Positions 35,322 through 46,484 of a DNA stretch of 64,000 nt are shown piece after piece. The position numbers and the translations under genes are program-made. The stretch comes from Patiria miniata (taxonomy: Eukaryota > Echinodermata > Asteroidea > Valvatida > Asterinidae). How positions within the stretch are numbered: position 1 is the stretch's first letter; each line of letters begins with the position of its first letter. Below the pieces are notes generated by a model. The model did not search any database. It was not told where the DNA came from and saw only the letters and a program-made list of their open reading frames with translations. Location: NCBI RefSeq assembly GCF_015706575.1, contig NW_024037047.1, positions 9,118,632 through 9,182,631 of the forward strand, in the 5' to 3' direction.

Positions 35322-37254
35322 TATATTGATTAGCAATGTTGTTTTTTTCTATAAACTTCTGAAATAGCATTATGTTGTTTTTTTGTGCCCCAAGAAGAAA
35401 AATTAATTGACAATGCTCACCTCATACGCAAATTATGCAAAATGTTTACTTTAATAATTTGTTTATTCATTTTTAAGATTTGAGTCTCCGAGCCTTATTT
35501 GGACTGTGAAAACTGTATCCTGTAAAACTGTATCGGACTGTGGTTTTGGTATCCATTTCGCAGTGTTTACATGATAACTAGTAGTCCAAACCTCCACAAA
35601 ACAGTGAAAACACCCCTCAATTATCCACATTTTCACCTCTGAATTCATGCCAGCAAAATGCACACAGATCTTTTGGAAAACCTTTCTCACTTGTAACAAT
35701 TGACCACATTATTTGGTAATGCCGAAGCTGCAAAAATGACCCATTCAAAAACTTTCACCCATTTTTTTCGAATTCTTACAATAATCAGTTTGTTGTTTCT
35801 AGCAAATCACAGTATCTTTTACATTGTACATCAGCGGTTTTGGTTCACTCACTTCTCTGGCTTCCATTTGCCCACTTCCCTCCTCCTGTTGTTGGCCTGA
35901 GGTTTCCACTTATTTTTGGATTCTTACCCAGGAGTCGTCGTTTTGTTCCCGGCCGCTGGTTAGGCATCCGAGGGTAGCTTGAAAGGTTTCCAATTCTGTT
36001 ACCGACGGCAAACAATTACCGTGTGTTTGAGTCTTTTCGTTACAATTTAACTTCGTGCAAAAGGTCTGAAAATTGTCCACATTTAACTGTTCTTCTGAGG
36101 CCTATGTGGGTTCATGTTTGTTCCCTTGGTTTTTCCCTGCATAACATAAATCAAAATGACAGAATTGTCGGGGCGCAGGGAGATAACGGGTCTCATTCAC
36201 TACTGCTTTTAAGAATCTTTTTCTCGAAGTTGAAACATTATTAATGTTATGAGCTGGTTGAATATCATTAAGCACTGTTTACGATTCAGAAATACCCTCA
36301 TTATTCCGGTCGCTTGACAACCAATCTCAAATGACATGTTGGTAAATAGCTTTAGAAACAAGGCAGATTGCGCCCTAACACCATGTTTGCTATCGTCCTA
36401 CGATAGTTTTAAGGGGCATTTGCCCCATTAGCTGTCACTCAACTAGTTTACACAGTTTCATAGACTAACATAAAGTCCTGCGTGTTTGGGCAACGTAGTG
36501 GTGTTGGAGGGAGGAGGCAAGGGGGACAATAGCGTCACACAACGGGCCAGGTTTATGACTGTCGTCGGCCCGGAGCCAGAAGGGTTAAAAAAAAAAGCCA
36601 GGTACTCTTTGCCCTCATTGGCATGATAATGCGGTGCAATTAGCGCGGTAGATAATGCCAGTAGGGCAACCCTTCGCCGGGAATAAAGGTTGGATTGGAA
36701 CAAAATTAATTGCCCCAGACAGGGCGCTTTGCTGCCGTACTTGTGTTTTGGTAAGCGAGTGGTGCGGACCGCCGTGCCGGCACAGACCGGTTAGTGTTTT
36801 GTGGTGATGAACCACGGAAACAAGAGTTGTTTCAACATTAGCAGTACACGCTCTTCTGACAATGACACCTGCCTCAGCCATCCAGCCGGCATCAGGATGA
36901 GAATCACTCAGCAAATTGGATTCGACACCCCGTGAAATGACCAATAGGACCCTCTTGGCACTTCGCACCCCTTCTATTATTGTCCACTCATATTTGGTCT
37001 TGCGGACAGACAATATCGGACATGGCACTCCCTTATCACCGGCATTGTCACAAACACTTCTCAATTTTCTTCGGAATGTAAACCTGCATTGTTAGCATCT
37101 GTGTGGAAACTCTTACAGGGGAGGACCTCCTTCCAGATCTTCACAACTTTGTACGCCGCCAGCAGCAGCAAAGCACTTGCCAACACCGGAAATCATTCGG
37201 CAAAAAAATAAGAGAACTTTGGTTATTATTTGGTTATTATTCGTCAGACATTTG

Positions 37255-38613
37255 ATGGAGACGATGTACACTCTTCTGGGCACTAGCCAGCAATCGAAGC
37301 TGGTCGGTAACTCCAGCGAACGCCTGTTTGTCGTGACGCGAAAACCGCTGACACCGTTACCGACCATGGCGCCCGAGAAAGGCGTGGAGGCCCCGGGCAG
37401 GTATGGAGAGAAATACTGCTCATCAGCCTCCGCGGAGAAGAGAGGCTGTCCGAAAACCAAAGATAAGAAGCTGACTTTTGAGATGGGAAAAAGAGTCAAG
37501 CGAAATGGCACCACAGCGACCACGGTGAAAGTTGTCTTCCCTGGGAGAACCGATGCGACCGAGCGGGACGGTCCTGGTCATCGCCTTGGGAGCGAGCTCC
37601 AAGCAGACCGGTTCAAATCAGTGAAGAGACCGGACCTACGGAAAACTGGCTCCTTGGCCGAAATTTATCGGCGGAACGAACCCGTCGCTGACAAACAACG
37701 GAAAGAAGACTCAGATTTGACTTCAAAATCATTTTCTCAAATCCATACCATGGGTGGAAAGAGAGAAAGAGAACTTGATGATATCCATGGCAACTGTATG
37801 CATCCGCACGTGACCAGGGTTGATATTCTCTTCAAACCTTTGTCAAACTCAGCGGATAGTGGTGAGGAGGAACAGGGCCAGAAAACCCATCAACAGAGAA
37901 GGAGGCGCCCAGTCAACAGACAACTGACCAAACACCCGTCATTTGGAAGTAAGGAGTCCATTTCCCTTTCCACTTCAGACCTACTCGTCAGACCATCCAA
38001 GCCAGACCCTTTCCCCGGCCCCGAGCACGATGAACTTCTGGAGAGCACCGAGTCATCCAGCGCCGAGGGTACCTGGGACTCGGCCGCTTACACGGCCAAA
38101 AACACCCGCATCGAGTTCGCTAGGACTCTGCACGTACCGCGGCCGTTCGTTCTGCGAAGGAATCATTCGCGGTGGTCCAAAAGGAAGCCGCAAGAAACGA
38201 CGCGACTTTGTAGCCGTCACCTGCAGCACATTCGGTCCCTTGGGCGAAGGCCACCCTCGCCACATCAGGAACCAACCCCAGATAAGTTCCGAGATCCTTG
38301 GCTAGTCACACCGACCCAGCGCCGCTTCGACCCCGGTCAGCCGATCCCTTTGACCTCCCGCTTACCCAATCAACCTCTGGACGTGACCAAGATCCAATCC
38401 AACGGACTATCCATCGGACCCAACCACCCTCACCTGCATCTAGCTGCCATAAACTCCGTCTATAATTGCAACCGACTGTCATTGCCTGGCACCGTCACAC
38501 CCCCTGTTAGCGAGACGGACAGCCTGGAATATCTGGACGATTTTGAGGCTTTTAACCTCAAGGTTAAAATGGAGATGCTCATTAAGAAATTCAGACAACT
38601 CTGTAGAGACTAA
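37255..38613 (+). CDS. single-coding-exon basic disordered protein, cluster member 4
   Basis: 452 aa from the ATG at 37255 (METMYTLLGTSQ). The frame extends upstream only to a TTG. An acceptor (TTATTATTCGTCAG) ends at 37247, just before this ATG. An in-frame ATG at 37366 (GACCATGGCG) has the best Kozak context and could be the real start. The protein is Lys/Arg/Ser/Pro-rich throughout, with acidic SGEEEQG patches, GSLAEIYRR, LSTSDLLVRPS and a Trp-containing basic stretch. The C-terminal 34 residues (SLEYLDDFEAFNLKVKMEML, then IKKFRQLCRD) are predicted helical and are the part most likely to be structured. No Cys motif. Function unknown. Confidence 0.72.
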   Translation: METMYTLLGTSQQSKLVGNSSERLFVVTRKPLTPLPTMAPEKGVEAPGRYGEKYCSSASAEKRGCPKTKDKKLTFEMGKRVKRNGTTATTVKVVFPGRTDATERDGPGHRLGSELQADRFKSVKRPDLRKTGSLAEIYRRNEPVADKQRKEDSDLTSKSFSQIHTMGGKRERELDDIHGNCMHPHVTRVDILFKPLSNSADSGEEEQGQKTHQQRRRRPVNRQLTKHPSFGSKESISLSTSDLLVRPSKPDPFPGPEHDELLESTESSSAEGTWDSAAYTAKNTRIEFARTLHVPRPFVLRRNHSRWSKRKPQETTRLCSRHLQHIRSLGRRPPSPHQEPTPDKFRDPWLVTPTQRRFDPGQPIPLTSRLPNQPLDVTKIQSNGLSIGPNHPHLHLAAINSVYNCNRLSLPGTVTPPVSETDSLEYLDDFEAFNLKVKMEMLIKKFRQLCRD

Positions 38614-40706
38614 GACTTCATCCGAATTTGTTTTTGATATTGGCAATCTTCTGTAGTACTCTATAGCTGATGACAAAAAACAGCCTTTTTGAGTGGGCTC
38701 AAAATGTTCGCATTTAAAGATTTTTTTCAATACTGGCAAACATAAATTCAATTGTGTTCAAAAGCAAAATGCGGACATTTCTTGAACGAGCTCTGCGCCT
38801 TCACAAACTCTCCAAAACTTCTTCCTCTATTGAGTTAATTTTCTAAAAATCCTTAACAATTCAGCTAGATTTGTTCTTAAATTATTCTGAAAATATTGTT
38901 TGAATAATATGATATTCATAGTCTATAGAAATTGATATTCGCACTATAAGGTGCTTTGTCAACAGTTCGTAAATGCGAAAATACATGTTCAAAAGCAAAA
39001 AGCGGACATTTCGTAAGAGGTGAAAAGGAATCATTAACTCTCCCAAGGTACTTCTGTTATTGAAGATCATTCACGAGAATCCTTAATTATTGAGCTAGAA
39101 TTGTTTATTTTTGTTGTATTCACCAAATGCGTCGATTTTTACTTCAATTATGTACAATATTCTCAAAATACCTGTTTTAAAACCAGATTATATTCATATT
39201 CTATATGGATGTCCCCACTATTAAGGCAATATAGTCAAGGTGTTTTGTCAAAATTATGCGTAAATGTGGCGTTATATTTTGCTGTACACTTATTTATTTA
39301 CAATTTACCTGTGTTGTGCATAAACCTTCGGTAATGTTTTCCATGTTTTGCTACCGTCACGGTTTCCATTATGCTCTGAGAAATAGAACGGACGAGTGTG
39401 AAATGTTGTGAAAAACCTCGCTTGTTTAAAAAAAAAGTTATTTTTGTTTTGATTTCTTCATTTGGCGGTTTGCACTGTCGTTTTCACGAGAATACATACC
39501 ATCTGGTTGCTCCTAAGAAAGTTATTTTCGACCCTTAAAGATGAAAAGACTGTTGCGAATTTTTACTTTTTTAGTAGCTCATTATGTGGTAATATTTGTA
39601 GACGTGCAGACTATCGCTATAAAGCTTAAGGGTGCAGACCAGTGGATGTAGGCCCAAAATGGTATACGCTGGCCAAATCACGATTTGTATGCCGACAATA
39701 AGATCATTTTGTGGACCATGAGCTTAAAGGTTTTAATGATAGGTGGAAGCCATGCACGGGACTGCGAGCTCGTATTTCTGTGAAATTAGGATGAAATTGG
39801 GCCCTAAAATTGCACTATTTTGCATTCGAGCGCAGGCATCTTTTTTTTTTGAATGTCGATGGGCCACAGGACTACTTTTAGGGTTGATATTTTTTAGATG
39901 GAAATGTCTCCCAAAAGTCATCGGAATACCACCCAAAAATTGAACAGAAAATGAAAGATGATGAAATAAGCTTTACGAATGATTGGTGTCTCAAACACCT
40001 TGAAGTGTTGTGAGTACTTTAAATAACTTTTGAAAGTGCGCGTAATTATCACTGTACTATGAGGTCTATGGGAGTCTATTTACTGGTCTTGAGAACAACT
40101 TTCACCATTTCACCGCGAGAGGGCTCAGTTGTACAACGGAGCCTGAATACCGCCACAAAATAAAAGCTAAAAGATCTAACCAAGTGAGGGCGCTCTAACA
40201 CACTTAAGAAAAAAATCCCGCGCTCGTATGTCAATTATCGGCATCAACACTTCGTCAATATTAACATAGGCCAGATACTAATGGATAGATGATGTTTAGC
40301 TGTGTCACCCGTATGTTTGCAAACAGGTATTTACTTTTCAAAGTCTTATTGTAAGACCAATTTAGAGTTATGTCATCAAAATTGCAGATGCATTCATACA
40401 TTAGATTTAACATCAGGATAAATAATATTGTTTATCGATTTTTATTGCGACATCATTAAGTGAAGGGATGTGACTTTGGTCCAAACTACTTTGTGTTTAA
40501 TGTATGGTGTCAACGTGTATATATGGCCAGCAAAAGCATTCTATATTTGCACCGTACTGCTATGTACATATTTGGTGATGTTAAAATACACAAAAGGGAG
40601 TCTATCAGGTGTTGTAAGTGGTGCTGTCTTTAAACTGTCAAAACATAGATATTTCACTTCGAGGATCATGTATTTGGCTTTCGGGGGGGGGGTGCGTGTA
40701 CCTTAA
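38614..40706. other. intergenic, with a tandem direct repeat
   Basis: About 2.1 kb after cluster member 4. A ~130-bp segment beginning TGTTCAAAAGCAAAATGCGG (38755) recurs, diverged, at 38987 (offset 232 bp). Each copy continues to a CCTTAA...GAGCTAGA/CAGCTAGA stretch. Otherwise no features. Confidence 0.5.
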
Positions 40707-41054
40707 AGATGCATATCCCGTGCTCTTAAAAAAGTGATGTTTCTCTCCTAACGAGTTTTCAATTTGTTTGTTTTGTTTAAAAAAAAACTACTTTATTCCA
40801 AATTTGGGCATCTGAAACCCTCTTAAAAAGGGCTTTCATTTTGCGCACAAATAACCCGCCCTGCGAGAGCCCAATTATTGTCTGGCAGCCAATAAGTCGA
40901 TTTTTGTGAACAAAATAATACAAGAAATAAACGTCAGTGGATTTTTTCATTCGATGTCTCATTCAAAAGTGAAAAACGTTTATAGTTGTAAGAAAATAGC
41001 AATTAAGAAAAATCGAGGTGAAAAGTTCTCGAAAATATCACAGGGAATGCATCT
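40707..41054. mobile_element. TTAA-flanked MITE
   Basis: A 348-bp element flanked by TTAA at 40703-40706 and 41055-41058. The ends AGATGCATATCCCGTG and (reverse complement of the right end) AGATGCATTCCCTGTG are near-identical inverted repeats. A TTAA target duplication is characteristic of piggyBac and Kolobok transposons. No coding capacity, so it is a non-autonomous derivative. It lies between cluster members 4 and 5. Confidence 0.8.
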
Positions 41055-42714
41055 TTAAGGCAGTTGTTGTTGGGGAGGAGTTGTACTGGTTTTTACTGTC
41101 ATGTGAAATGTGGTGGTCGCAAGTTGGCCCCGCCCACACTGCATACGTCATTGTTACATACCCCAACTTTAGAACTTGGACTGTTTCTGATAACCCGAAT
41201 ATGACACTCACCACTCAACACAACAGCAACCAGCAACGGATGATAGAGAAAAGCTGGGGTAATTCTTCTGAAGCAGTATTCTCGAAGCAAACGAACTAAA
41301 TGAAGGAAAGTGAGATGTGTTTGTTTCTTGCGGCACGCTCGTCTTTCACGCATCTGAGATGTTTCCTTATTAAAAATTTGGAGTCTTAATTGAAAATTCC
41401 AGTGTTGGTTAACGGATACTCCTGACTTCCCTTACACAGACTTATTTACCATCGTCAAGCTGGCTCTTACTTGATATCAAACTCCCCAAGCTTGATTAAA
41501 CACTACAATAATTGATGTGCAATCGATACGTATTTGCACTGAGGTGTTTTTCTTTCCCTTGAAGTGTGAGTGGTAACGTAGCAGGGTTCAAATCGTAGCG
41601 AAAATATGCGCGCACGGTCGGCGGGTGACACCAGCGTGCCCCAGAAGGGAGGTGAGTGTTTGTACCCGGGTCAGCCCGGTCATTAATGTTACACTCACCC
41701 GGAGGGGGAAGACGGTAAAAACGAAAGTCATGTTCCTACCGTGCACCGTGCGTACACAAGATGAAAATATGAAGCTATGTAAACGGTGTAGCGACAAATG
41801 ATTTGGGGTTACCAGATCGCCCGTGCACTCCACGAGGGACACGGCAGGCATAGAGGCAACAATAGCGGGGATTTCTTCGTCACAAGGACATTGTGATATT
41901 GAATGAATGGAGCGAATCATTTGAGCAACGGTGAGGAAAAGCTGATTATGAACTTAATATTATAAGCACAGGACCAATGCATCGTTATATTGCCATATTG
42001 TTGCGTGACAGTTTTGACACCGTTCACGACGCACTACATCAAATCTCCAATTATGTGTAGAAACTTTGCAAGTTTTTGCAACAAAAGAGTGACCGCAGAC
42101 CAGCCAAATTCGGAAGAAGCACGGTTCGCTTTGGACATGTTGGAGGAAACCAACACGCCGTTTCGACCTGGATATGCGATATGTACATGAACACTATACT
42201 GGCATCGAAGGTCGACATCTTCAATTCGGCACAATTGAAATTTGGGTCACAAATAAAAAAACAATTTTGTTACAGCTTGTCAACCAACACGTCCTTCACA
42301 GCCGGTGAGTTCTGAAAAGCCAAGCCAGACAGCGTGAAAACACATTATAACTGTTAAATAACTCGGCGCTGATAATCTTCGGTAAGGTTATTAAAAATTA
42401 ATAAGACTCAATGCTGTGATTTCCTCTATCTTCGCACTCGCAGCTGCACACAGACTGACGACGAATCTCATTACATGGACTCTATTGAGCATGTCTGTAC
42501 AGCTATTTAGTCTAAGAGGAGACACGTACAACCGCCGATAATCTAGTGCTACAGCAGACTGTAAGGTGAAGAACAAAGTTCATTTCGATTCAGTGTGTTT
42601 GTTCAGGACCTCGGGACATAATGAACTACTTTTGTAATTATTATCATAACCGAAGATATCGGTCAATTGGTTGTTACTATGTCATGGTATGGTACTGATT
42701 AACTGTTCATTCAG
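41055..42714. other. intergenic, upstream region of cluster member 5
   Basis: No supported exon. The 3' edge has a branch-point-like CTGATTAAC followed by TGTTCATTCAG, an acceptor at 42714 that probably begins the coding exon of the next gene. Confidence 0.4.
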
Positions 42715-42784
42715 TGTACGTTCTGAATGTTGGTTTTCTGCAAAACAGTTTGCCAATGGGTGTGAATTTCAGAACGGACTCAGT

Positions 42785-43876
42785 ATGACATTTGGCATGT
42801 ATTGCAAAACCACGCCTGTGTTTATGTCTACTAAGACGAACGATAAGACAGCGGAAGGGAGGGTAGAAGATGCATACCTAAGTGGAGAGGTTGCCATGAA
42901 GAAGATGAACTCTGCCCCGTTGCCTAGGATACGAGTAGAGGAGTGTGGCCTCACTGTGGACATGAGGAAGAGGCGAGACGGACGCAGCAAACAGAGCAAG
43001 GGGAAAGATCGACTTGATTCTAAGATTTCGAAGTTCAGAGGCGGTGCTTCAAGCGAAAGCAACCCAGACGAAATTCCAGCGGGTAGTCTCCGAGAGCGGT
43101 GGTTGGCAGATGCCAGGGATTCCTCGACTGGTCAAGCTGCGGTGGTGGAGAGAAGCTTCTCCACGGAGTTTGTAGACTCACTCCGGATCGGTAAGGCGGA
43201 CAGCCAGGCTCTGACGCGGGGCCAGGCCCTGCCCGGACCCATGGAGCCTCGTCCCATTCCACGGATGCGGTACTCGAAAGGAGCACCCCTCATCAGCCGT
43301 AGCATCGGAGACGCGGTGGATACCTTCCAGACACGGCGGGCTGCAAGCATGGGGGCTGTTTCCTCAAAGGAACGGGTCGTCATCAGACGTCTGGCTGCTA
43401 AGAGATCCGAGACTATTGCAAACCAAGACTTGTTCCTCTCAACCACGGACCGGACTCGCCGGTACAACGAGCGGAACGAGCGGCTCCAGCAGCGTGCTTC
43501 ATGGAGGGACCGCCGGTACCACAGCCTTGAGGACACCCGATCACGACTCGGTATGGTGACGAGGAAATACAAACGCGGTGGATCAACCTGTCCTGAGGAC
43601 TTTGACTTTCAACTAACCTACACGAACGCGGATGACATGGCCAGAGAGCTGCGATCCAGGTCAGGTGCCGACCTGTTCGCCGGGGATCTCACGGACAAAG
43701 CGAGGCGAGGCACGCCCGGTGAACGAGGCGGGTCGAGTGGGACGTCTGACGAGTCCAGTGTGGTGCACAGCGTGGATTGTCCGATGTGCTACCTGTATGA
43801 ACCGTCCAGGTTCGGGCATGTTTGCCCGCCTAACACTCCTCTCATACAACTGGACAAAAAAGACGAGATGTTATGA
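42785..43876 (+). CDS. single-coding-exon protein with C-terminal Cys motif, cluster member 5
   Basis: 363 aa from the ATG at 42785 (AGTATGACA; MTFGMYCK). The ATG at 42824 (MSTKTNDK) is the alternative, and the frame extends upstream of the acceptor at 42714 without a good start. The protein is strongly basic (MRKRRDGRSK; RRLAAKRSE; ASWRDRRYHSLEDTRSR), with Ser/Gly-rich linkers. Residues about 328-352 read HSVDCPMC, 11 residues, then CPPNTP, and the last 11 residues are charged. This C-terminal block matches that of cluster member 3 in order and spacing, which shows the two are related. The motif could bind zinc; that is inference. No catalytic residues, signal peptide or membrane segment. 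Confidence 0.78.
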   Translation: MTFGMYCKTTPVFMSTKTNDKTAEGRVEDAYLSGEVAMKKMNSAPLPRIRVEECGLTVDMRKRRDGRSKQSKGKDRLDSKISKFRGGASSESNPDEIPAGSLRERWLADARDSSTGQAAVVERSFSTEFVDSLRIGKADSQALTRGQALPGPMEPRPIPRMRYSKGAPLISRSIGDAVDTFQTRRAASMGAVSSKERVVIRRLAAKRSETIANQDLFLSTTDRTRRYNERNERLQQRASWRDRRYHSLEDTRSRLGMVTRKYKRGGSTCPEDFDFQLTYTNADDMARELRSRSGADLFAGDLTDKARRGTPGERGGSSGTSDESSVVHSVDCPMCYLYEPSRFGHVCPPNTPLIQLDKKDEML

Positions 43877-44442
43877 CTGTTTAAATACCTCATACTAATT
43901 GGCTAACGAATACTGAGTCACTATTAATTATGCCAAAGATATGGATCTTGTGAGGTACAAAACAAATACCAAAATATAGTGGATAAATGTGACGACTTCT
44001 ATTTTTATTCGCATGCTGATAAGTTTGTCTTTCCCTATTAATTCCCTATTATGAATATTTAAGATACGTTAATGGTTAGAAAAAGTGCGATTTTCTTACC
44101 AATCAAATTTGTTTTAAATCCACACCTACTTAGAGGGTACATACGCCCGAGTGCTTTCTTTTTAAAAGTAATAGAAGTTAGAACATAGCTTCAGTACGAG
44201 CATAATTTAAAATTGTCAACAAATTTGCTTTGTGAATGGTGTGGACTGCAAGTGGTTTGAGTTGGTGTGGTTAAACGTATGCCAAAAAAAATATGCCCCA
44301 AGTGATGATGACATTCTAACTCTTACTACTGAAAAATACTTACTCAGTTAAATGCAGTATGTCTTCATTTGTATCTACCTTCACTGCACCCATGGTCAGT
44401 TTTTAACCACAAAATTTAATATCTGGTGGTTTTTTGTGTGTA
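43877..44442. other. 3' flank of cluster member 5, no gene seen
   Basis: AT-rich non-coding DNA between the stop codon of cluster member 5 and the TA-flanked element at 44443. Confidence 0.45.
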
Positions 44443-45119
44443 CAGGGCGAGTCAACAAGAAAGTAACATGGATTGATGATTTTTTTTTCTTAAAAGTCAA
44501 TCACATTTGATACATCAATGAAGTATGTCTTAAAAGAGCATGATCTTAGTCTTAACAGAGCATTTTCTTCCTCTCATGTGAAAAAAGAGGAATTACTGAA
44601 ATTGATCATCCAGCTGTATCAGAAGTTATGCAACTTTTACTAAAAGAACCTATTTTTTTAACTGTTCATGAAATGCAATTGGAAGCTGGTGAGCTGAGTG
44701 AGAATCACAGATTACACACAGGCATTCATATAAGATTTCAATAATTTGAGTCGATATAAGGAACAAGTGAACTCTTTTTTCCGTGAATTATTAATGGGGA
44801 TTTTTGTCTGTTTTCCTTGGCAACTTTTCGTTCGTTCGTGGACGTGCAAAAACGTCTATGTTTCATTGTATTTAATGGTTATTTGTCAGTTCGGAGAACG
44901 GTAAAAAAAAATAGTGGTGGACAGCTGATTGTTGTCATCATTTTATTTTAAATACACATAACTTGGGAATAGAGTATGCAAATTAAGTGACATTTTCACA
45001 GTTACTAGTGAATATTATTAGTTTATCACTAATTAATTTTATGAAATGAAGCGAGCCACATATTTTTTTAAATATTGTTTTGTTTTCTAATTCGGTCACA
45101 TTGTTTTTGACTCACCCTG
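44443..45119. mobile_element. mariner-like non-autonomous element, 677 bp
   Basis: Flanked by TA (44441-44442, 45120-45121). The ends CAGGGCGAGTCAACAA and (reverse complement of the right end) CAGGGTGAGTCAAAAA are inverted repeats of a mariner-like type. No long open frame inside, so no transposase. Confidence 0.7.
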
Positions 45120-46484
45120 TAGAAATATTTATAGTCGATAATCATGTTGCAATTTAGCATTGCATTGCAGTCACTGATTGTATTAAGTTGTCACCGCCAA
45201 ACAATTTCTGATCGTAATTTTTCCAAATCGTTTCACATCCAAGTAAAGAGATTTTAGGACACAGACAGCAATTGACAAGCTTCGTACGTTATTTTGTTTA
45301 ATTAATTAATCAATCAATCCATGCCGACAGAGGGCGCTTCTCTGACGTGAAGCGAGTTGTAGAGGGCGCTATACTATCTCTTATGCTGGGCAGTTGTATT
45401 TATTCAGAGCATCAGATTACACGCATGACAACCGTCCTGTTTGATTACTCCTTGTAAATAGATCAAGTTTGACAACCAAAACAACACTACAGCTGACAAA
45501 TTTGTGAAAAACACGCCTCTCCCAAAGAAAAATGTTTGAAATTTCTCCCCTAGGCACTCTAATGGATCAAGTTATGCGTCTGGTTGTTCGGTACAATGTC
45601 GATGTTTGTTCTGAAGTGTGTTTTTGTTTACCATCAAATTAGTGTGGGCACTGATCCGTGTAAACAGACCTTACAATGTTAATTTGTAACTCCCGTGTAA
45701 ATAATGATGTCTATTGTAACCAAAGTTCCCGCCTAAATGTGATACTTTTGCCCAGCAACGGCGCATATAGGCAACCGTTGCTGACAACAAAATCTTGTCG
45801 GCAGGTCAGGCGATCGGTCTCAGTTATATTGTTGTATCTTATGGTTACAGTGCACATTCAAATTTGTGTTTTGAACAACTTTTAGTTTTGTTTCAAATTT
45901 TAAGATTCAAGCTTATCTCATACATTTTATAAACGATGTACAAGTAGCAGGAGCTTGTATTGGGTATTTCTTTGAAACAACGCGCGGAATAAAAAAAAAA
46001 ACCAACAACGAAATCAATGAAAGACATCATAATAGCCAACCATTTGGGGCTGTTCATTTATATGTCTTCATCAGTCCATCTGAACACTAAACACCTTACA
46101 AAACAAATTAGATATACATGTATGTACAGTTATTGACTGAGCATGAAGAGGTTCACAAACGATAAACATTTTATGGAAAAGTATGCAATAAATTATATTC
46201 TGCACAGTTGTTCTCTTTCTTTAAACATGAACAATTCGTTCAAGAATCACTCTCGACAGGGGAAAACAAATTCCAATCAAAAACACATTCTAAACTGTTC
46301 GAAGTTGATGGCTAATGTGTCCCTCAGTTGAGATTTCTTTTTTTTTCCTCTTCTGTGGCAAAAAAAAAATCATAACACTTGTGTACGTTTCCCTCATTTT
46401 GAAAGGCAAACTGCCTAAATGATATCATATTTCATCTTCATCCCATTAAGCTGAATGACAAAGTTTAAATTAATTTTAAAAAAA
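45120..46484. other. intergenic, convergent 3' ends
   Basis: Lies between the 3' ends of cluster members 5 (+) and 6 (-). AT-rich, no supported features. Confidence 0.4.

Larger units (their letters stand above)
31451..37247. other. long intergenic region, no gene supported
   Basis: About 5.8 kb between divergently transcribed cluster members 3 (-) and 4 (+). It holds two histone-type stem-loop look-alikes and an unclassified repeat-like stretch at about 34890-35320. Otherwise it shows AT-rich unique DNA. Minus-strand open frames at 36615-37064 and 37113-37523 lack splice or start support. Confidence 0.4.

Noticed and set aside
37113-37523. 136-codon minus-strand frame overlapping the start of cluster member 4
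   Set aside because: Antisense shadow over the GC-rich coding exon, with no splice context.
43132-43572. 146-codon minus-strand frame
   Set aside because: Antisense shadow of cluster member 5.
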